Shown one piece after another: positions 23,391 to 34,708 of a stretch of DNA of 64,000 nt (position 1 is its first letter; each line of letters starts with the position of its first letter). Below the pieces are notes generated by a model. The model did not search any database and was not told the DNA's origin. It worked only from the letters and a program-made list of their open reading frames with translations. The translations under genes were made by a program, and so were the position numbers. The DNA comes from Hericium rajendrae (lineage: Eukaryota > Basidiomycota > Agaricomycetes > Russulales > Hericiaceae), in contig CM065878.1 in assembly GCA_033439255.1 (NCBI GenBank), positions 682,001 to 746,000 on the forward strand, read 5' to 3'.

Positions 23391-23562
23391 CTTTCTGCGC
23401 GGCTTCATGCCGAGAATCGAATGCAAGGCAAATATAGCTGACGGTGGCTACACACGGTGGTTCTGATCAACGCTGGAAAGAGGGCTAGTGTGCGAAGTAC
23501 TTAGATTGTTTGTACCATTGTTGCCTAACAATATATAGCTATACAATAATGATGTAGTCTGT

Positions 23563-25851
23563 CTATGATTCATCCGAAAAAAACTCTGGGACATTTCCAA
23601 CAACAATTCCCTGGGCCTCTAGCTTCTTGCGCGTGACCTGGTTCCTTCGCAAGATCATCTCGTCTAAGAAGAAGCAGTACTTATCGCGCGTCATCTCTCG
23701 AAGGATCGAGTGGAATCCGCCTAGCCAGACGTTGGTCTGTTCAGCAATTGCCGCATTGAATTGCCAACCTGTGCCGTCCTCGGTACGCAGTTCCTCAAAC
23801 AAGAGTGGGTTGCAATGTCGCTGGCAATCGACATCTGTGATCTTGTGCTTCTCTCCGTGGTGGAATGGGTCAACCGGAAATCCGATCTTGTACAGCAGTG
23901 GATCATTTTGTGCCCTACGATGGCGAAAGACTCCACAGCCTGTGTCGAAGATGTGGATGTCAGGCTGCGACCCCGGCTGGCGAAATACCCTATCGGTGAA
24001 TTTCTGAAGGCTCCTGTCAGTTTCTGTCTTGCCCGTACCAGATCTGCACTCACCACGACTTGAGGCGTCGTCTCTGACCCATAAAAAGTCTCCCGAGCAA
24101 CAATCATCCCACATGGCCGGAAGATGAACTCCTCATTATGAGTTCTTCTTCGTCCAAAGCGTGCACGTAAGCGACGATTGCCTGATGCTGGCTTCTCGAC
24201 ATTGCATGCTGGGTCGGGCGGCACTCCCGGTGCATCTGTCTTGTCAACATGATCCATGGCGAACTCCTCCTCTTCATCAGCTGCTGTGGTGGACGCGGCT
24301 TGTGCGTCCTCTGGATGTGTCACGTTCATACGCTGAAGCCGGGCTTTCAACTGGAACATGGCCTTGTCATGCTGATGTTTTCTATCTTCAAGCTTCCGAT
24401 GTTCAGGGTCATGGCACGTCTTCCGATTGGGTGCAATGGGCATCGAGCAGTCGACGACAGAACAGATATTTTCCATAGCTCTGTGCTCTGAACAGAAACG
24501 ATCCTGGTTGTTCGCGAGGGGTTCTTGCAATGTGCGACACCACAGCAAGGATGTCCGATCGTAATGCCATCTATGACAATCACAGATACTTTCTCTGTTA
24601 TGGTCAACAGTAAATATTCAGTATTGAACATAGAGCAATATCCTAGAATTAAACGCACTGTGCTCCCCTTCACCTGCCTCATCCAGGTACCAGCGCACAC
24701 ATTTGTCGCAGTAATGGGACCATTCTGGCTGATTTTCCTCCTCGATACGCACATTGCGTGCACACATTGCGGCCGTGAATCGATCCTTCTGTGCACCCGA
24801 ATGAGGGATCTGTAGGATGTACTCTTCTCGAGAAGCATCTTCAATGAGGCTAAGAATGACAAAGGCATCCCATACGTGCTCTGTCCGTAATTCAGGCTTG
24901 AACTGACGATGTGACCTGGACGTTGGGTCAGCGTTCTGCGACAAGCATGTGTTGTACATCCGTGCAGCATTGGTGGCCGACGTCCTAATGCATATGAGCT
25001 GCAACGCTGATGGATGACGGTCAATTGAATAAAGCACAAACCATGAATGAAGCATGAGTCCTATGAAGACCCGAACAACTGATGTCTCAATAAATTGATG
25101 TTCGCCTGCCTGAATCACATCTGGGATGCCTTCGTAGTATGTTCAGATCTCGTCCTTTACCGAATAGCCATGATGGTAGTTTGTATTGCAGCCTGTTGGA
25201 CGAATATCAGAGGTCTTAAAGCACGCCGCCTGAAACGAACATGCAAGCATACCTGAGCAGTAAAAATGTACACTATACACTGGGACTGCACCTTCTGCGA
25301 GAGTAAAGAGCGTGACCTCTGGCGTCTCTTTTTTACGCAGGAGCTTGGCATCTTGTTGGCAGCAGTCGGGGTTGGTGCAGACTAGGGTGGGTGGGTGTAG
25401 CATGTGTTTTGCTAGATATTTTTATACAATAAGCATCGTTGTCAACTGCATTGAGCTGATTCAACTCACCTAGCGGTACAGTTCTCGTACGGGCATGCTC
25501 ATCAAATAGCTCCATGTCCGATTCACTCCCAGATTCTGAGCTCACCGGCGCCGAGTCAGCTGAGTTCCACACTACCTCTGCAAGTGCTGTCCAGCAGCCA
25601 TTGATGAAGTCTTTGTGTAGATCAAGAGCACCGGCCAGAAAAAGCTGAACATGAGCAGGCAGTAGATCTGGTATCATGCTTGGTGGATGGTCTGGTTTCT
25701 GTGTGACGGTAATCTCAGTTCGGAGTCGGGAAGCCAGACGAATGAATGCTATTGCAGTCTCGACAGTTAAGACATCGACCAGGCCTGGTGTGCGAGAAAG
25801 AACTTCGTACAGTTGAGCGAAGACTAGCATTTGAGATGGAAGTTTAATCAA
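23563..25851 (-). pseudogene. CxC5/CxC6 cysteine-cluster protein associated with KDZ transposons, decayed
   Basis: Reverse-strand multi-exon gene. The N-terminal helical part (VLSRTPGLVDVLTVETAIAF) precedes the CxC5 cluster, VCTNPDCCQQDAKLL and FYCSG-CNTNYHHGYS after an intron, then YYEGIPDVIQAGEHQFIE, EHVWDAFVILSLIEDA, HYCDKCVRWYLDEAG, and CxC6 with VIVIDGITIGHPCCGV, NQDRFCSEH, ICSVVDC, KTCHDPEH. The C-terminal part has EQTNVWLGGFHSILREM. In Agaricomycetes such proteins accompany Kyakuja-Dileera-Zisupton DNA transposons. Damage I see: a TGA at 25143-25145 where the family has an arginine codon, and a one-base shift near 24525 between the GHPCCG and NQDRFC motifs. The other intron borders are sound, so decay is recent. 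No KDZ transposase is in the window. Confidence 0.75.
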
Positions 25852-26705
25852 GAATATTGTGTGAGGTGGTGCGCGCAGGCAGGATGCAAAGAAACTGGTG
25901 CATGGATTCCTAACGCCAGGCGTCGCATGTTGGATCCTGCGAGATTCTCCCCCGCACGTTCCTTGTCAACTACGACGACGTTCACCTTCAATGTCCAACC
26001 GATACTATCAGCCTCTTCCGATGTTACGCCGTAGCAGAGTCGCAAACGAACACATGGTCACTACACCTTGTGCAAGGGCCTTGCAGAATATGCACAACGC
26101 CCGTTCCTATTGGGATCGAGTCATGCAGAAGCAGGTGCGATATCCAGTTTTTCTCTGTTATGAAGGCCTATTTATCCACGCCGTCTCCAGCAACTAGCTG
26201 CTAAGGCTGCCGAAGATATGGAGAGGAGGCACGGGGAGATCATACGAGAGATAGAGAAGCTCGGTATGAAACAGAATGGTTTTGGGCAGTGACGACAGGG
26301 CTTCAGGCAGCAGCGATGGAGTTTTGGGACATGCAGAATGGCAGAAAGCTCACACAGAATGGTAGACCGGAGACTGCAATCGATTCAAAGGCATGAACAG
26401 CATTGTATACATACTAGACTGTAGATGAGATGTATTTGCGCTCACCTGCTATTCTCTGAGCGCCTCCGCTGTACGCTCCATGACATGTGCTTGTTCATTT
26501 GCACCAGCCGACACAGATGAGGGTGATCATGCCCTTGCACAGTTCGACTCGGTAGCGAGCAGGCACGATGAGCTTGTTGTTGACATCCCAAATGTTGAGC
26601 TGCAGGACTTCCGCATTGACATGCTGGAAGCGAGTGCTAGTGTGGTCCGGCAGAGAGCTGACAGGGTATCTTGAATCCAACGTGATGTCTATGGGTAATG
26701 GTTAG
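25852..26705. other. Remnant-rich interval
   Basis: No intact gene. A reverse frame near 26495-26680 encodes WDVNNKLIVP within a peptide that resembles a module recurrent in Agaricomycete transposon-linked proteins; too short to name. The rest is unassigned. Confidence 0.35.
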
Positions 26706-27262
26706 TCAAGCAAAGCACGTATAAGGGCCCACTGGCTCACTGTCAGTCGCCGGAGTCATCGAAGATGGAGGCGGAGCGTGGACCGGCAACGGTGCAGTCA
26801 CGGGAGAGGTCATCTCGTTGTCATCACCATCGTCGCACACGGTGCCAATCCTGCAGACGAAGTAGACTGCGGCATTCACAGGCGCGTAATTCTGCATGCC
26901 GTAGACCTCAGCGATGGTCGTCAGGAGAAGCGCATTTAGCCCCCTGCGAGGACACCATAGAAAGCGATGAAGGTGAAGAAGCGCGATCGAGAAGCGTCGA
27001 CACAAAAACTGTATGAATTCAAGTAGACTGCAGCATTCACTGGCGCGTAATTCTGCGTGCCGTAGACCTCAGCGATGGTCGTCAGGAGAAGCACATTTAG
27101 CCCCCTGCGAGGATGCCATAGAAAGCGATGAAGGTGAAGAAGCGCGATCGAGAAGTGTCGACACAAAAACTGTATGAATTCCAGATGTTTGTTTTCCAAA
27201 ATTGGGCACGACGGTACGTGTTTCCGAACATGTCGATCACTGGTATAAGACTGGCAGAGCAT
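26706..27262 (-). pseudogene. MFS transporter fragment with internal tandem duplication
   Basis: Reverse-strand peptides FFTFIAFYGVLAGG and LLLTTIAEVYGMQNYAPVNA resemble a late membrane-span region of monocarboxylate-type fungal MFS transporters. The segment occurs twice because of a 161-bp tandem duplication. No start, most spans and no C-terminus are present, so this is a relic of a host gene. Confidence 0.5.
26861..27182. repeat. 161-bp tandem duplication, two copies
   Basis: Copies begin at 26861 and 27022 (AGTAGACTGC) and end in GTATGAATTC. They differ at only a few positions (for example CATGCC/CGTGCC, GCGCATTT/GCACATTT, GACACC/GATGCC), mostly transitions. Confidence 0.9.
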
Positions 27263-27397
27263 CCGCTGGTGGGGAATTCAGTGTTCTTTCCCCCCTTTGC
27301 CTGTCTTAAAAGTTCAATTCCGTCGTACATTCTCATTTACTAGGTATAAATGTGATATACTGACGCAGCAAACATACGACAGCTACTGTGCTACGCC

Positions 27398-28141
27398 ATG
27401 CCCAAGGCCATGCCGGCATCTACTGTCTCTTCGATGAAGCGACAACGCCCTTCGCCTCGTGTTCCTGCTGCCACTGCTCTTGAGTCTGGTGCCCATCTGG
27501 AGCCCGTCATCAAGAAACACAGGGTTTCAGATGCAGATATCGTGCATTGCGAGTTTGGATCCTGCTTCAAGGTTAGGCCCTCCAAGAATACATGCACGCA
27601 CAATATGTGTCGCCATCACTGCGGCTACATCCAGTCCATCACGCTCAATGCAGTCTGCTCACTGTCGAGTCATCAAATTCACCCATCGCTTTTGCCTCCA
27701 TCGACGCAGATTCTCCCCGTTGTGATCGACGAAGCTGTGTCCTCCTCCCTGTGTTCTTCTAGTGATTCAGCACTACCGTCAAGTGACACCCTCCCCGCAC
27801 TATCTCTGAGTAACAGCAGCACACCTAGCCATTCAGTCGACGACTTCTTTGACTCCACTGCTTCCGATGGCCACACAACTCCTGGCATTTCTTCTGCCGA
27901 CAACCCTGGCTTGCTGCCACCCCACCATTTTTACACGCTGAGCATCCCTCCTGGCGTTGATCCATGGGATGAAGACATACCTCGGATCCTCGGGAATGTG
28001 ACGGAGCCGGGCCCCGATGCTGATCGCTGGTACCATGATCTCAGCCCCGAGCTGCGTGAGCACATGGTGTTTGACGATGACGGGCGACTCATCCCGTTCA
28101 CACTCTCCTTCGACTCGACGCCCGAGCGATACCGGTGTTAA
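27398..28141 (+). CDS. Unknown protein with small cysteine cluster (member 1)
   Basis: Single-exon frame of 247 codons, with a TATA-like GGTATAAAT about 55 bp upstream. Residues 50-80 hold a compact cluster: C-E-F-G-S-C, then C-T-H-N-M-C-R-H-H-C-G. The rest is Ser/Thr-rich, acidic and probably disordered, with a C-terminal segment LSPELREHMVFDDDGRLIPF. The cluster matches the pattern in two other genes of this window (33206-33556 and 35188-36990). The spacing suggests a small zinc-binding knuckle, which is inference. No named family is recognised. Confidence 0.6.
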   Translation: MPKAMPASTVSSMKRQRPSPRVPAATALESGAHLEPVIKKHRVSDADIVHCEFGSCFKVRPSKNTCTHNMCRHHCGYIQSITLNAVCSLSSHQIHPSLLPPSTQILPVVIDEAVSSSLCSSSDSALPSSDTLPALSLSNSSTPSHSVDDFFDSTASDGHTTPGISSADNPGLLPPHHFYTLSIPPGVDPWDEDIPRILGNVTEPGPDADRWYHDLSPELREHMVFDDDGRLIPFTLSFDSTPERYRC

Positions 28142-29189
28142 TAACACCCCCGACACTCACAGCAAGATTTCCTCCACAGCACAGACTACCGCCCAACCAA
28201 GCATACTCGTGATCCCTATCACACCCTATCACTTGGAGCACGCTCAACACATCTTTGTCTTGGATACGCATGTCAATCTCCATACTAGTTTAGGCAGCTT
28301 TGATTTGTACTTATGTATATAGTAGCTCGCATGCGCTGCAATACTGTATCTCGTGCTCATGGAGAGTGCGCAAATATCTGTAGTCCCGCAGCGCCTTCTC
28401 GAAGTCGGCGAGGTTCCGGTTTTGGTGCGTGTGCGCGTCCGCATCTAGGTTTCGGCTCGGGATAGGCACGGCAGGTGCGTGAAGGCGTATTCCACACTTT
28501 CTGCCTCACATTCTGGGTAAAACGTGTAAGGCTTCCTGTGCCGAAGGACAGAACGGGTCAGGCGCACCCTCTAGTTCCGGTATCTCCTCGATGCCAGTGC
28601 TCGTCTCTCCTTCCGTGTTCTGCCTTGCCGTCTGCCCATCCTTCATGCTCTGTCTGCTCTCCTTCATTTCTGTCTCGCTGCTTTCCCTCGCAACGGTATT
28701 ATCATTCTTCCATGCATCAGACGCGTCGCTCGTTGCGTGGCCAATGACGCGAGGCTCAACCTTGACGAACTGGGTCTGTGCGTTGCCTCTACCCACGATG
28801 GATGGTATCTCCGGCTCCGTGAAGTAGTTCCGCGACACGTCTAAACCTGGGACGGCATCACCGTGGCGTCAGCAAAGGATGGCGACATTGGATATGATGC
28901 GACTGACCTTGAAATCTATCCACCAAAAATGTTGCTATTGTGGAGGTTTATGGTGCGGAACTCGTTGCGTTCCCGACACACATAATTGTCGCGAAAACGG
29001 ACTGGTTCCATGGGTCCCCTATGGCTTCTCCAGCGGGGCTATTCCAGAGCTTCATATAAAACTCAAAGTAGGGGCCTTCGGTGACGAATGGCTTTTCGAA
29101 CCATCCCGATGCCATTGTGAATGCTAAAACACGCATTTGGGCCGTGAGCGGGGGATGGTGGCATCATAAATGCGACTCACCTCTGGAGC
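28142..29189. other. Unresolved interval with decayed coding pieces
   Basis: Reverse frames at 28506-28838 and 28948-29136 (GPYFEFYMKLWNSPAG) look coding in composition but match nothing I know and are not joined by clear splice sites. I leave them unannotated. Confidence 0.35.
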
Positions 29190-31067
29190 TGGGCATAGCA
29201 CGTCCGTCTTCGACTTCAGACGAGCTTGAGCGCCCGTCGTCCGAGTCAGAGAGCCAGCCACCGAGGAACGGGCCTCGAAACTGCGCTCGGAATTGCGCTC
29301 GTTGAGCGGCACACGGAGAGATCGCAAGAGGGCATTGGCGGCGATGGTGGTGGGATGCCGAGGATCCCCCATATGGGATCGTCCTGCGGCGTGTCGGGAT
29401 GCACCTCGAACTTGTTCGAGGTGAGCGCCGCGGACGACTTGGACGGGTCGAAGCCTGCGGGATCGGACAGCGATCCACCGGCGTCGCCGGGCGCCTTCGT
29501 CCGCGGAACACCAGAAGAGACATTTGCGTGGTCATCAGTGTCAGAAGCATCGTGAGTAGTTCTGGGCTGCGAAGATAAGGTTAGCTACATTGCTTGGAAA
29601 GGATGGACAAAAATGTACATACACAACCTTGGGAGCGTCACGCTTCGGACGGGCAAGTCTGCTCTCGACAACGAATGACGACGAATGCATACGGCCACCG
29701 CGCAGCTTGGAAAAAGTGCCCAAGTTGTCGCGCACCCGGTCCATGGCGAAGTCCATCGGTGCGTCTGAACGGATGGTAGGCAGCACCTCAGGCTTAGGCA
29801 TGAGCCGGACGGCTTTGAAGAATCGCTCGCAAGGGCCGTTGGGGATACAGCGGATCAGAGCACTGAGAGGGATCGAGACGAAGCCAAGAGCAAGAGAGAT
29901 ACCCCACTCGCGACGGCGAAAGTGTCCATGATGATGTTGATCCAAAGCAGCTGCACCGCGCTCAACACCGATTCCACATGATAGCCTTGACGATAGAGGA
30001 GAAGTTGTCATCCATAAGAATAATGTCCGATGCCTCCTTGGCGACCTCGGTACCAGCGATACCCATAGAGAAGCCAACATGAGCCGTTTTCAATGCTGGA
30101 CCATCGTTGGTACCATCGCCAGTAACACCAACAACGCCGCCAATCTCCTTGAGGGTCTCGACCAGGATGCGCTTGTCCTCCGGGGATGACCAGGCGAGGA
30201 CCTGGAGGCGGGGCACCACGGCCTTCATGACGTCGGGTGGGAGTTTCCGGAAGATAGGACCTTTCATGACGACTCCACCAGACGTGTAGATACCGCACTG
30301 CTGAGCAATGGACTTGGCCGTCAGAACATTGTCACCGGTGCACATTTTGACATCGACACCGGCTTTCTTGCAGTTGGCAACAGCCTCCCGGACACCTTCG
30401 CGAAGCGGGTCTTCGATGCCGACAACACCGATCAGCGTCAAGTCCTGCGCAAGGTCTTCATACTCGACCTAGATAGACAAGAAGGTCAGATACAATTACA
30501 AAAATCGTGTACTTGGGATACGTACCTCGTCCTTTGCGGAGAACCTGGCACCGGCAGGCGGCCATTGCTCGAAGTCCCGGTAGCACAACGCGATCGTCCG
30601 CAGCATCTGATTCGCATACATCGAGATCGTCCGCGAGATGCTCTCTTGCTGCAAGTCGCTCATTGGCGCCGTCTCGACCTCGCCACCGGCCTGAGCATCG
30701 GCGTCCTTCTCGTACACGATGACGGTGTTGCGGCACTTGTCCGCCAAGACCTCACTGGCACCCTTGAGATACAACCGGTAGGTATATTTGTCGATCTTGA
30801 CGACGACGCCCATAGCTTTGCGGTCACTGGAGAACGGGATCATTTGAACAACGTCAGCTGCGTCGCATGTCTCCTTGTAGTTCGCCCAGCCGAGCTCCTT
30901 TGCGAGTTTGAGTAGGTGACCGCGATGGAAGCGTTGAACAGATCGCGGAGCTGTGGAGTCAAGATAGTATCAAGGTTCTTCAGGTCCAAGGGGAAGTCAC
31001 CCTTGTTGATACGATTCGTCTTACGAGTATGCGATGGTAATGCTGCAGCAAAGCTAGGCCAAGCCAC
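29190..31067 (-). pseudogene. P-type Ca2+-ATPase (PMC1-like), internally deleted
   Basis: Reverse-strand relic of a P2B calcium pump that would act at the vacuole or plasma membrane. Preserved pieces, N to C: LDTILTPQLRDLFNASIAV; LAKELGWANYKETCDAADVV; MIPFSSDRKAMGVVVKIDKY (nucleotide site); LKGASEV; VVGIEDPLREGV; MCTGDNVLTA; and the hinge GVTGDGTNDGPALKTAHVGF with intact TGDGTND. After IVKAIMWNRC the sequence jumps to VLSAVQLLWINIIMDTFA in another frame and then to REWGISLALGFVSIPL, so spans between are deleted. A further deletion lies between NASIAV and LAKELGW. The N-terminus and the phosphorylated-Asp loop are absent. Introns are retained, so it arose from DNA, not by retroposition. Confidence 0.8.
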
Positions 31068-31960
31068 CGAGTAAGCGAAGGGAGCGACAAAAAAGAAGCA
31101 CGACGTATCTGGAACGAATGTGTTTTGACGCGGTCACGTGTGCGTGTCAGCCTCATTCTGCTCCGCGTCGAAGGCCCATACTGAATGCCTTGCTGCACGG
31201 GTCCACAATGAGACAGGGTGCTGTTTTGAACAGACTCGCGACGTTGCATGTATCCGTTCTGCGGCAGCGTGTATGTGTGGGTCACAGGCCTCCACCCCTT
31301 GATCACGGCGACTTCGTAGCCATCACCTTAGCTGTCACCCCAGTAACTAATTCTATTTTATCATGGCTCGCATTTTCTTTTCCTTCATCCCACTTCTTTT
31401 CCTTCATCCAACTCCCTTCTCCCCTTCTATCTTGGCCTCTGCAGTCGCCTGAGGACCAAACAGCTCGGTAGGTCTATTCTCTCCTTCACCACGGTTCATC
31501 CGCAGACGTTCGGCTCCCATGGGATTATGCCAGTAAGGTGTCGGGCACGGCGCCGACTGGCATACCCTAGGGAGCTGTGTGCTTGCGAGAACCGTGCACT
31601 CTTCCGCCTGCATTTCTGCTCGCTGACAATCTCTGTCTCTAGATAATCATCAGGCCGTGCAAATCAAAGCAAGAGGTGAGTTCTCGTATCTCGGGGACTT
31701 CGATGCATGCCGCGCCCCGCATGTACTTGATATGGTGTCGGGCACGGCGCCGATTGAGTACAACAGGGCTCGGTGCTGCAATCGAGGCCGCCTTCCCCCT
31801 GTGTATCCAAGCTGTTGCTGACCTACCGGATACGCCCTTCCCTCTAGGCAATTGCAGGCGGGCGCAAATAAAATACAGGCGGACACGAACGACGTTGAGG
31901 TGAGTTCTCATATCTCGGGGACTTCACGATTCAAGTCCATATTCATGCCTTGCCTTTCAG
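31068..31960. other. 5' region of dioxygenase gene with duplicated segment
   Basis: Presumed promoter and first exons of the gene at 31961, not resolvable into one model. It contains a roughly 200-bp imperfect duplication (listed separately). Confidence 0.4.
31537..31925. repeat. Imperfect ~200-bp tandem duplication carrying an exon/intron junction
   Basis: GGTGTCGGGCACGGCGCCGA occurs at 31537 and 31734. GAGGTGAGTTCTC followed by TATCTCGGGGACTTC occurs at 31673 and 31897. The two motif pairs keep the same order, so a unit containing a splice donor has been duplicated; the spacing differs by 27 bp. Confidence 0.65.
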
Positions 31961-32960
31961 GAAACGGGTGGCAATCATTGACAGGCTCCGGCGCATTATC
32001 CTCATGCTTGCTGGGCGCCCGCCCGATGCCGATTGGGATGCAAGCTGTGAACGCATCAGCATGGCAATGTCGGAGGCACGGGAGCAGCTTTCTATCAAAA
32101 CCTGCCCGACGGAGCGCAGGGGCGACTTCGATTTCATCAATACCGGTGTCTCGTATGGCAGAGGACAGCAGGTAATGCTTCGTTTCTAGGGCTTGCTTTT
32201 AGTTTGGCTGAATATCTGTTTTGGCCAGTATCCGATGAATACGAACCACAAAGGAAACACGCAGGCAGTAGAGAAACTCCTCGGGAACTCAGATCTTCGC
32301 CGGGTTGCAGGATATATGGCCAGTATGTTGGCCTCAGTCTGTTTATTTGCTGGCAACTTGCTGAATGCCTTGGCCCCTTCAGGCACCTTCGCAGTTTCAG
32401 CGCCGAAACTTTATCAACACTATGAACAGAACATGGCTATCCTCACGGGCAGCCAGCCCGACCTCAAGATCCCCTTCGACAGCCCAATATATGCCAATGC
32501 GACATTCAACTTTGGGCCTGGCGTCGCCACTACCATCCATGTCGACACGAGCAACCTTCCATATGGCTGGTGCTCCATCATTCCGTTTGGGCATTTCGAT
32601 GCCAATACAAGCGCTATGTTCATACTAGCGCAACTTGGCTTGGTGGTACGATTCCACCGACATTCACTCATCCACGCCCCCTCCTCATCTATGGGCCATG
32701 GCAACACCGTCCTTGCACCCGGCGATGCTCGATCCTCCTTTACGATGTATACGAAAGGTGCACTCTTCCGTTGGGTTGAGTACGGCCTTCAGACCGAGGA
32801 CGATTTAAGGAAGGAGGATCCGGTGGGCTTCAAGGATGTATGGAAGGCTCGTCCAGCAAGGTGGGAGCACGGTTTGGATCTGCTGTCCAAGTATCCCGAG
32901 CTTGAGGCTGACATTCGCAATGTATTTAATGTACACTCTCCTTCTGAGAGCTCAAAATAG
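31961..32960 (+). CDS. TET/JBP-like 2OG-Fe(II) dioxygenase-family protein (5' end unresolved)
   Basis: Exons 31961-32171, 32229-32322 and 32383-32960 join in phase; the 5' exon could not be fixed, so the protein is 5' incomplete here. It matches a large Agaricomycete family with a Tet-like 2-oxoglutarate/Fe(II) oxygenase fold. Landmarks: IIDRLRRIILMLAGRPPDADW, RGDFDFINTGVSYGRGQQ, ATFNFGPGVATTIHVDTSN (H-x-D iron ligands), LPYGWC, GHGNTVL (distal His), and ARSSFTMYTKGALFRWVEYG (candidate 2OG-binding Arg). All predicted ligands are kept. Such genes are amplified in basidiomycetes together with KDZ-type transposons and some oxidise 5-methylcytosine; the substrate of this member is unknown. The gene may be intact, but the missing start and the duplicated 5' region leave doubt. 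Confidence 0.55.
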
Positions 32961-33205
32961 ATAGATAATAAAATGGTCTTAAGGAAAATGTGCTTGCTGT
33001 GGCTTACGGAGGTCATGCATTCCATTGTCAGTGTCGATATAGCCTAGCGCTTCTCCTTCCCAACACATTCAACCAACCAATCTATTCGTCCGCTCGCCAT
33101 TATCAATCACGGAAACCTCAACACAAGTTATAAACGCCATTACTGCGCACAGTATGTACTTGATTATGTTGTACTCTTTATCAATCTGCTTATTCTTGGA
33201 CAGAC

Positions 33206-33556
33206 ATGCCAAAGACATCCTCTACTACCATCAGCGACGCACATGCAGTCGACGTTTTGCTCAATGTTCTCTGGACTGCTCCATCCTCTTCCAGCAGCCG
33301 CCGAATCGTCGAGAAATGTACCCTTTGTCGCCGTCGACGCCGCCCAGCTGGCCTGGCTTGTCTTCATCAGATGTGCAAGAACTGTTGCCAGACCTGGCGT
33401 GACGGGTGTCCGTATCCCCAGCACAGGCTCCATACAGCTGCTCCGAATCCTGCCGCTGGCAGCAACCAAGGACCATCGACCTCAACCACTGGCTCTATGT
33501 CTCGTGGCTCTGTGAGCACCTGCAATTCAGCCTCTGACTCTAGTTCAGCATCGTAA
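33206..33556 (+). CDS. Small cysteine-cluster protein (member 2)
   Basis: 116 codons. A likely leader intron, GTATGTACTT at 33151 to TTGGACAG at 33204, ends two bases before the ATG, which supports this start. The centre holds the cluster KCTLC, then LACLHQMCKNCC, then DGCPYPQHR: C-x2-C, C-x4-C-x2-CC, C and H. The remainder is Ser/Thr-rich and probably disordered. It shares the cluster with the genes at 27398-28141 and 35188-36990. No enzymatic domain is seen. Confidence 0.65.
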   Translation: MPKTSSTTISDAHAVDVLLNVLWTAPSSSSSRRIVEKCTLCRRRRRPAGLACLHQMCKNCCQTWRDGCPYPQHRLHTAAPNPAAGSNQGPSTSTTGSMSRGSVSTCNSASDSSSAS

Positions 33557-33742
33557 AGCACCATCATCGACATCGCAGGGGGTTCTCCTAGGAGTGGTTT
33601 AGAAGGCAGCATCAGATCTGAAGCCAGGTGCTTTTGCGAAACATTACTAGCATGTTAAAATGTCCTACTAGCATGTGTAAACAGCCTATGTATCAAGATC
33701 AGCGCATGCCCCATCCTCTTCAGCACGCTGGTCCACCACCAC

Positions 33743-33812
33743 CGATACATGCGCCCTAAAAATATGTGCACCCCCGAAAGTATGTGCGTGTTGAAAATAT
33801 GCACGCATGTTA
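33743..33812 (+). repeat. 70-bp direct repeat, left copy
   Basis: Core GCGCCCTAAAAATATGTGCA continuing through GTGTTGAAAATATGCACG. The matching copy is at 34882-34952 in the same orientation; together they bracket the NF-YC-like gene. Confidence 0.75.
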
Positions 33813-33853
33813 AAATTTTTGGACACTTTGCTATCGTCAGCATAACTTATTCC

Positions 33854-34708
33854 ATGCCTTACAGCATTCCATCGCTAAATGCCTGGGAAGTCGATCGCTC
33901 TTTGACGCACCCAATGACCAACAAGCCGTACATCCAATCAGGCGAGCCGCTGCACAAATTCCTACACTCGTTCTGGCAGCTCCAGGTCGATGCCGCCGAG
34001 CAGGACACCCCCGACTACCGCCACCCCCTGCTGCCCCTCACCCACATCGAGAAGGTCATGAAGAGCGACCCCGACGTCAAGGTCTGCGCGCTGCACTCTG
34101 TTCTATACGTGAAACTGACGAGCGCATGCGTGTGTGTAGATGATCACTGCAGACGGTGAGTGCTCCTTTGTGTTGCTGATCCCGCGCTGACACCCGCGCA
34201 GCACCCATCCTCTTCTGCAAAGCCTGCGAGAGTGTGTTTCCCTCTCTCCTCTGTCTACAGGCACACGGCATTGACCGGACGGGCAGTCTTCATCGCAGAG
34301 ATCACCATGCGTGCGTTCATCATCGCGAACTCGAACAAGCGGCACACGCTCTTATGCGCGGACATCGCCAAGGCGCTCAACAAGAGCGACCAGTTCGACT
34401 TCCTCATCGACATCGTCCTGCACAAGGAGCCGTTCGCGGCCACGAGGCCCTCCGCGAAGGCCGCGGGCAAGAAGCCGAAGGTGAGTGCGCATGCTGTTTG
34501 TGGGTGTGCGGGTGCTGATGGTGTGTTAGGGCACGGAGGAGCCGCTTGAGCTTGAGGGGGGTGAGGAGGAGGCGGGCGAGAGGCCATCTGCGGTGATGCT
34601 CGATCACGTACGTGCTGAGTTTTCGTTGGGATGTAAGCTTACTGGTCGGGACAGCTTCAATCGCTGCTGAACTCGTCACCAGGGGACGTTGATCGGCCCC
34701 AGATGTAA
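33854..34708 (+). CDS. HAP5-like: NF-YC/HAP5-like histone-fold protein
   Basis: Subunit C of the CCAAT-binding NF-Y/HAP complex or a close relative; it would pair with an NF-YB (HAP3) partner and bind DNA in the nucleus. Exons 33854-34081, 34140-34155, 34202-34231, 34287-34480, 34530-34607, 34655-34708; 199 residues. [15 protein letters not shown] and [19 protein letters not shown] lead into the histone fold [55 protein letters not shown], which matches NF-YC closely. Departures from the usual protein: LTHIEK for LARIKK, CADIAK for RSDIAA, and a short acidic C-tail with no Gln-rich activation domain. Exons of 16 and 30 bp are present. Multiple introns exclude a retrocopy. Direct 70-bp repeats flank it, so it may be a duplicated or captured extra copy. 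Confidence 0.8.
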
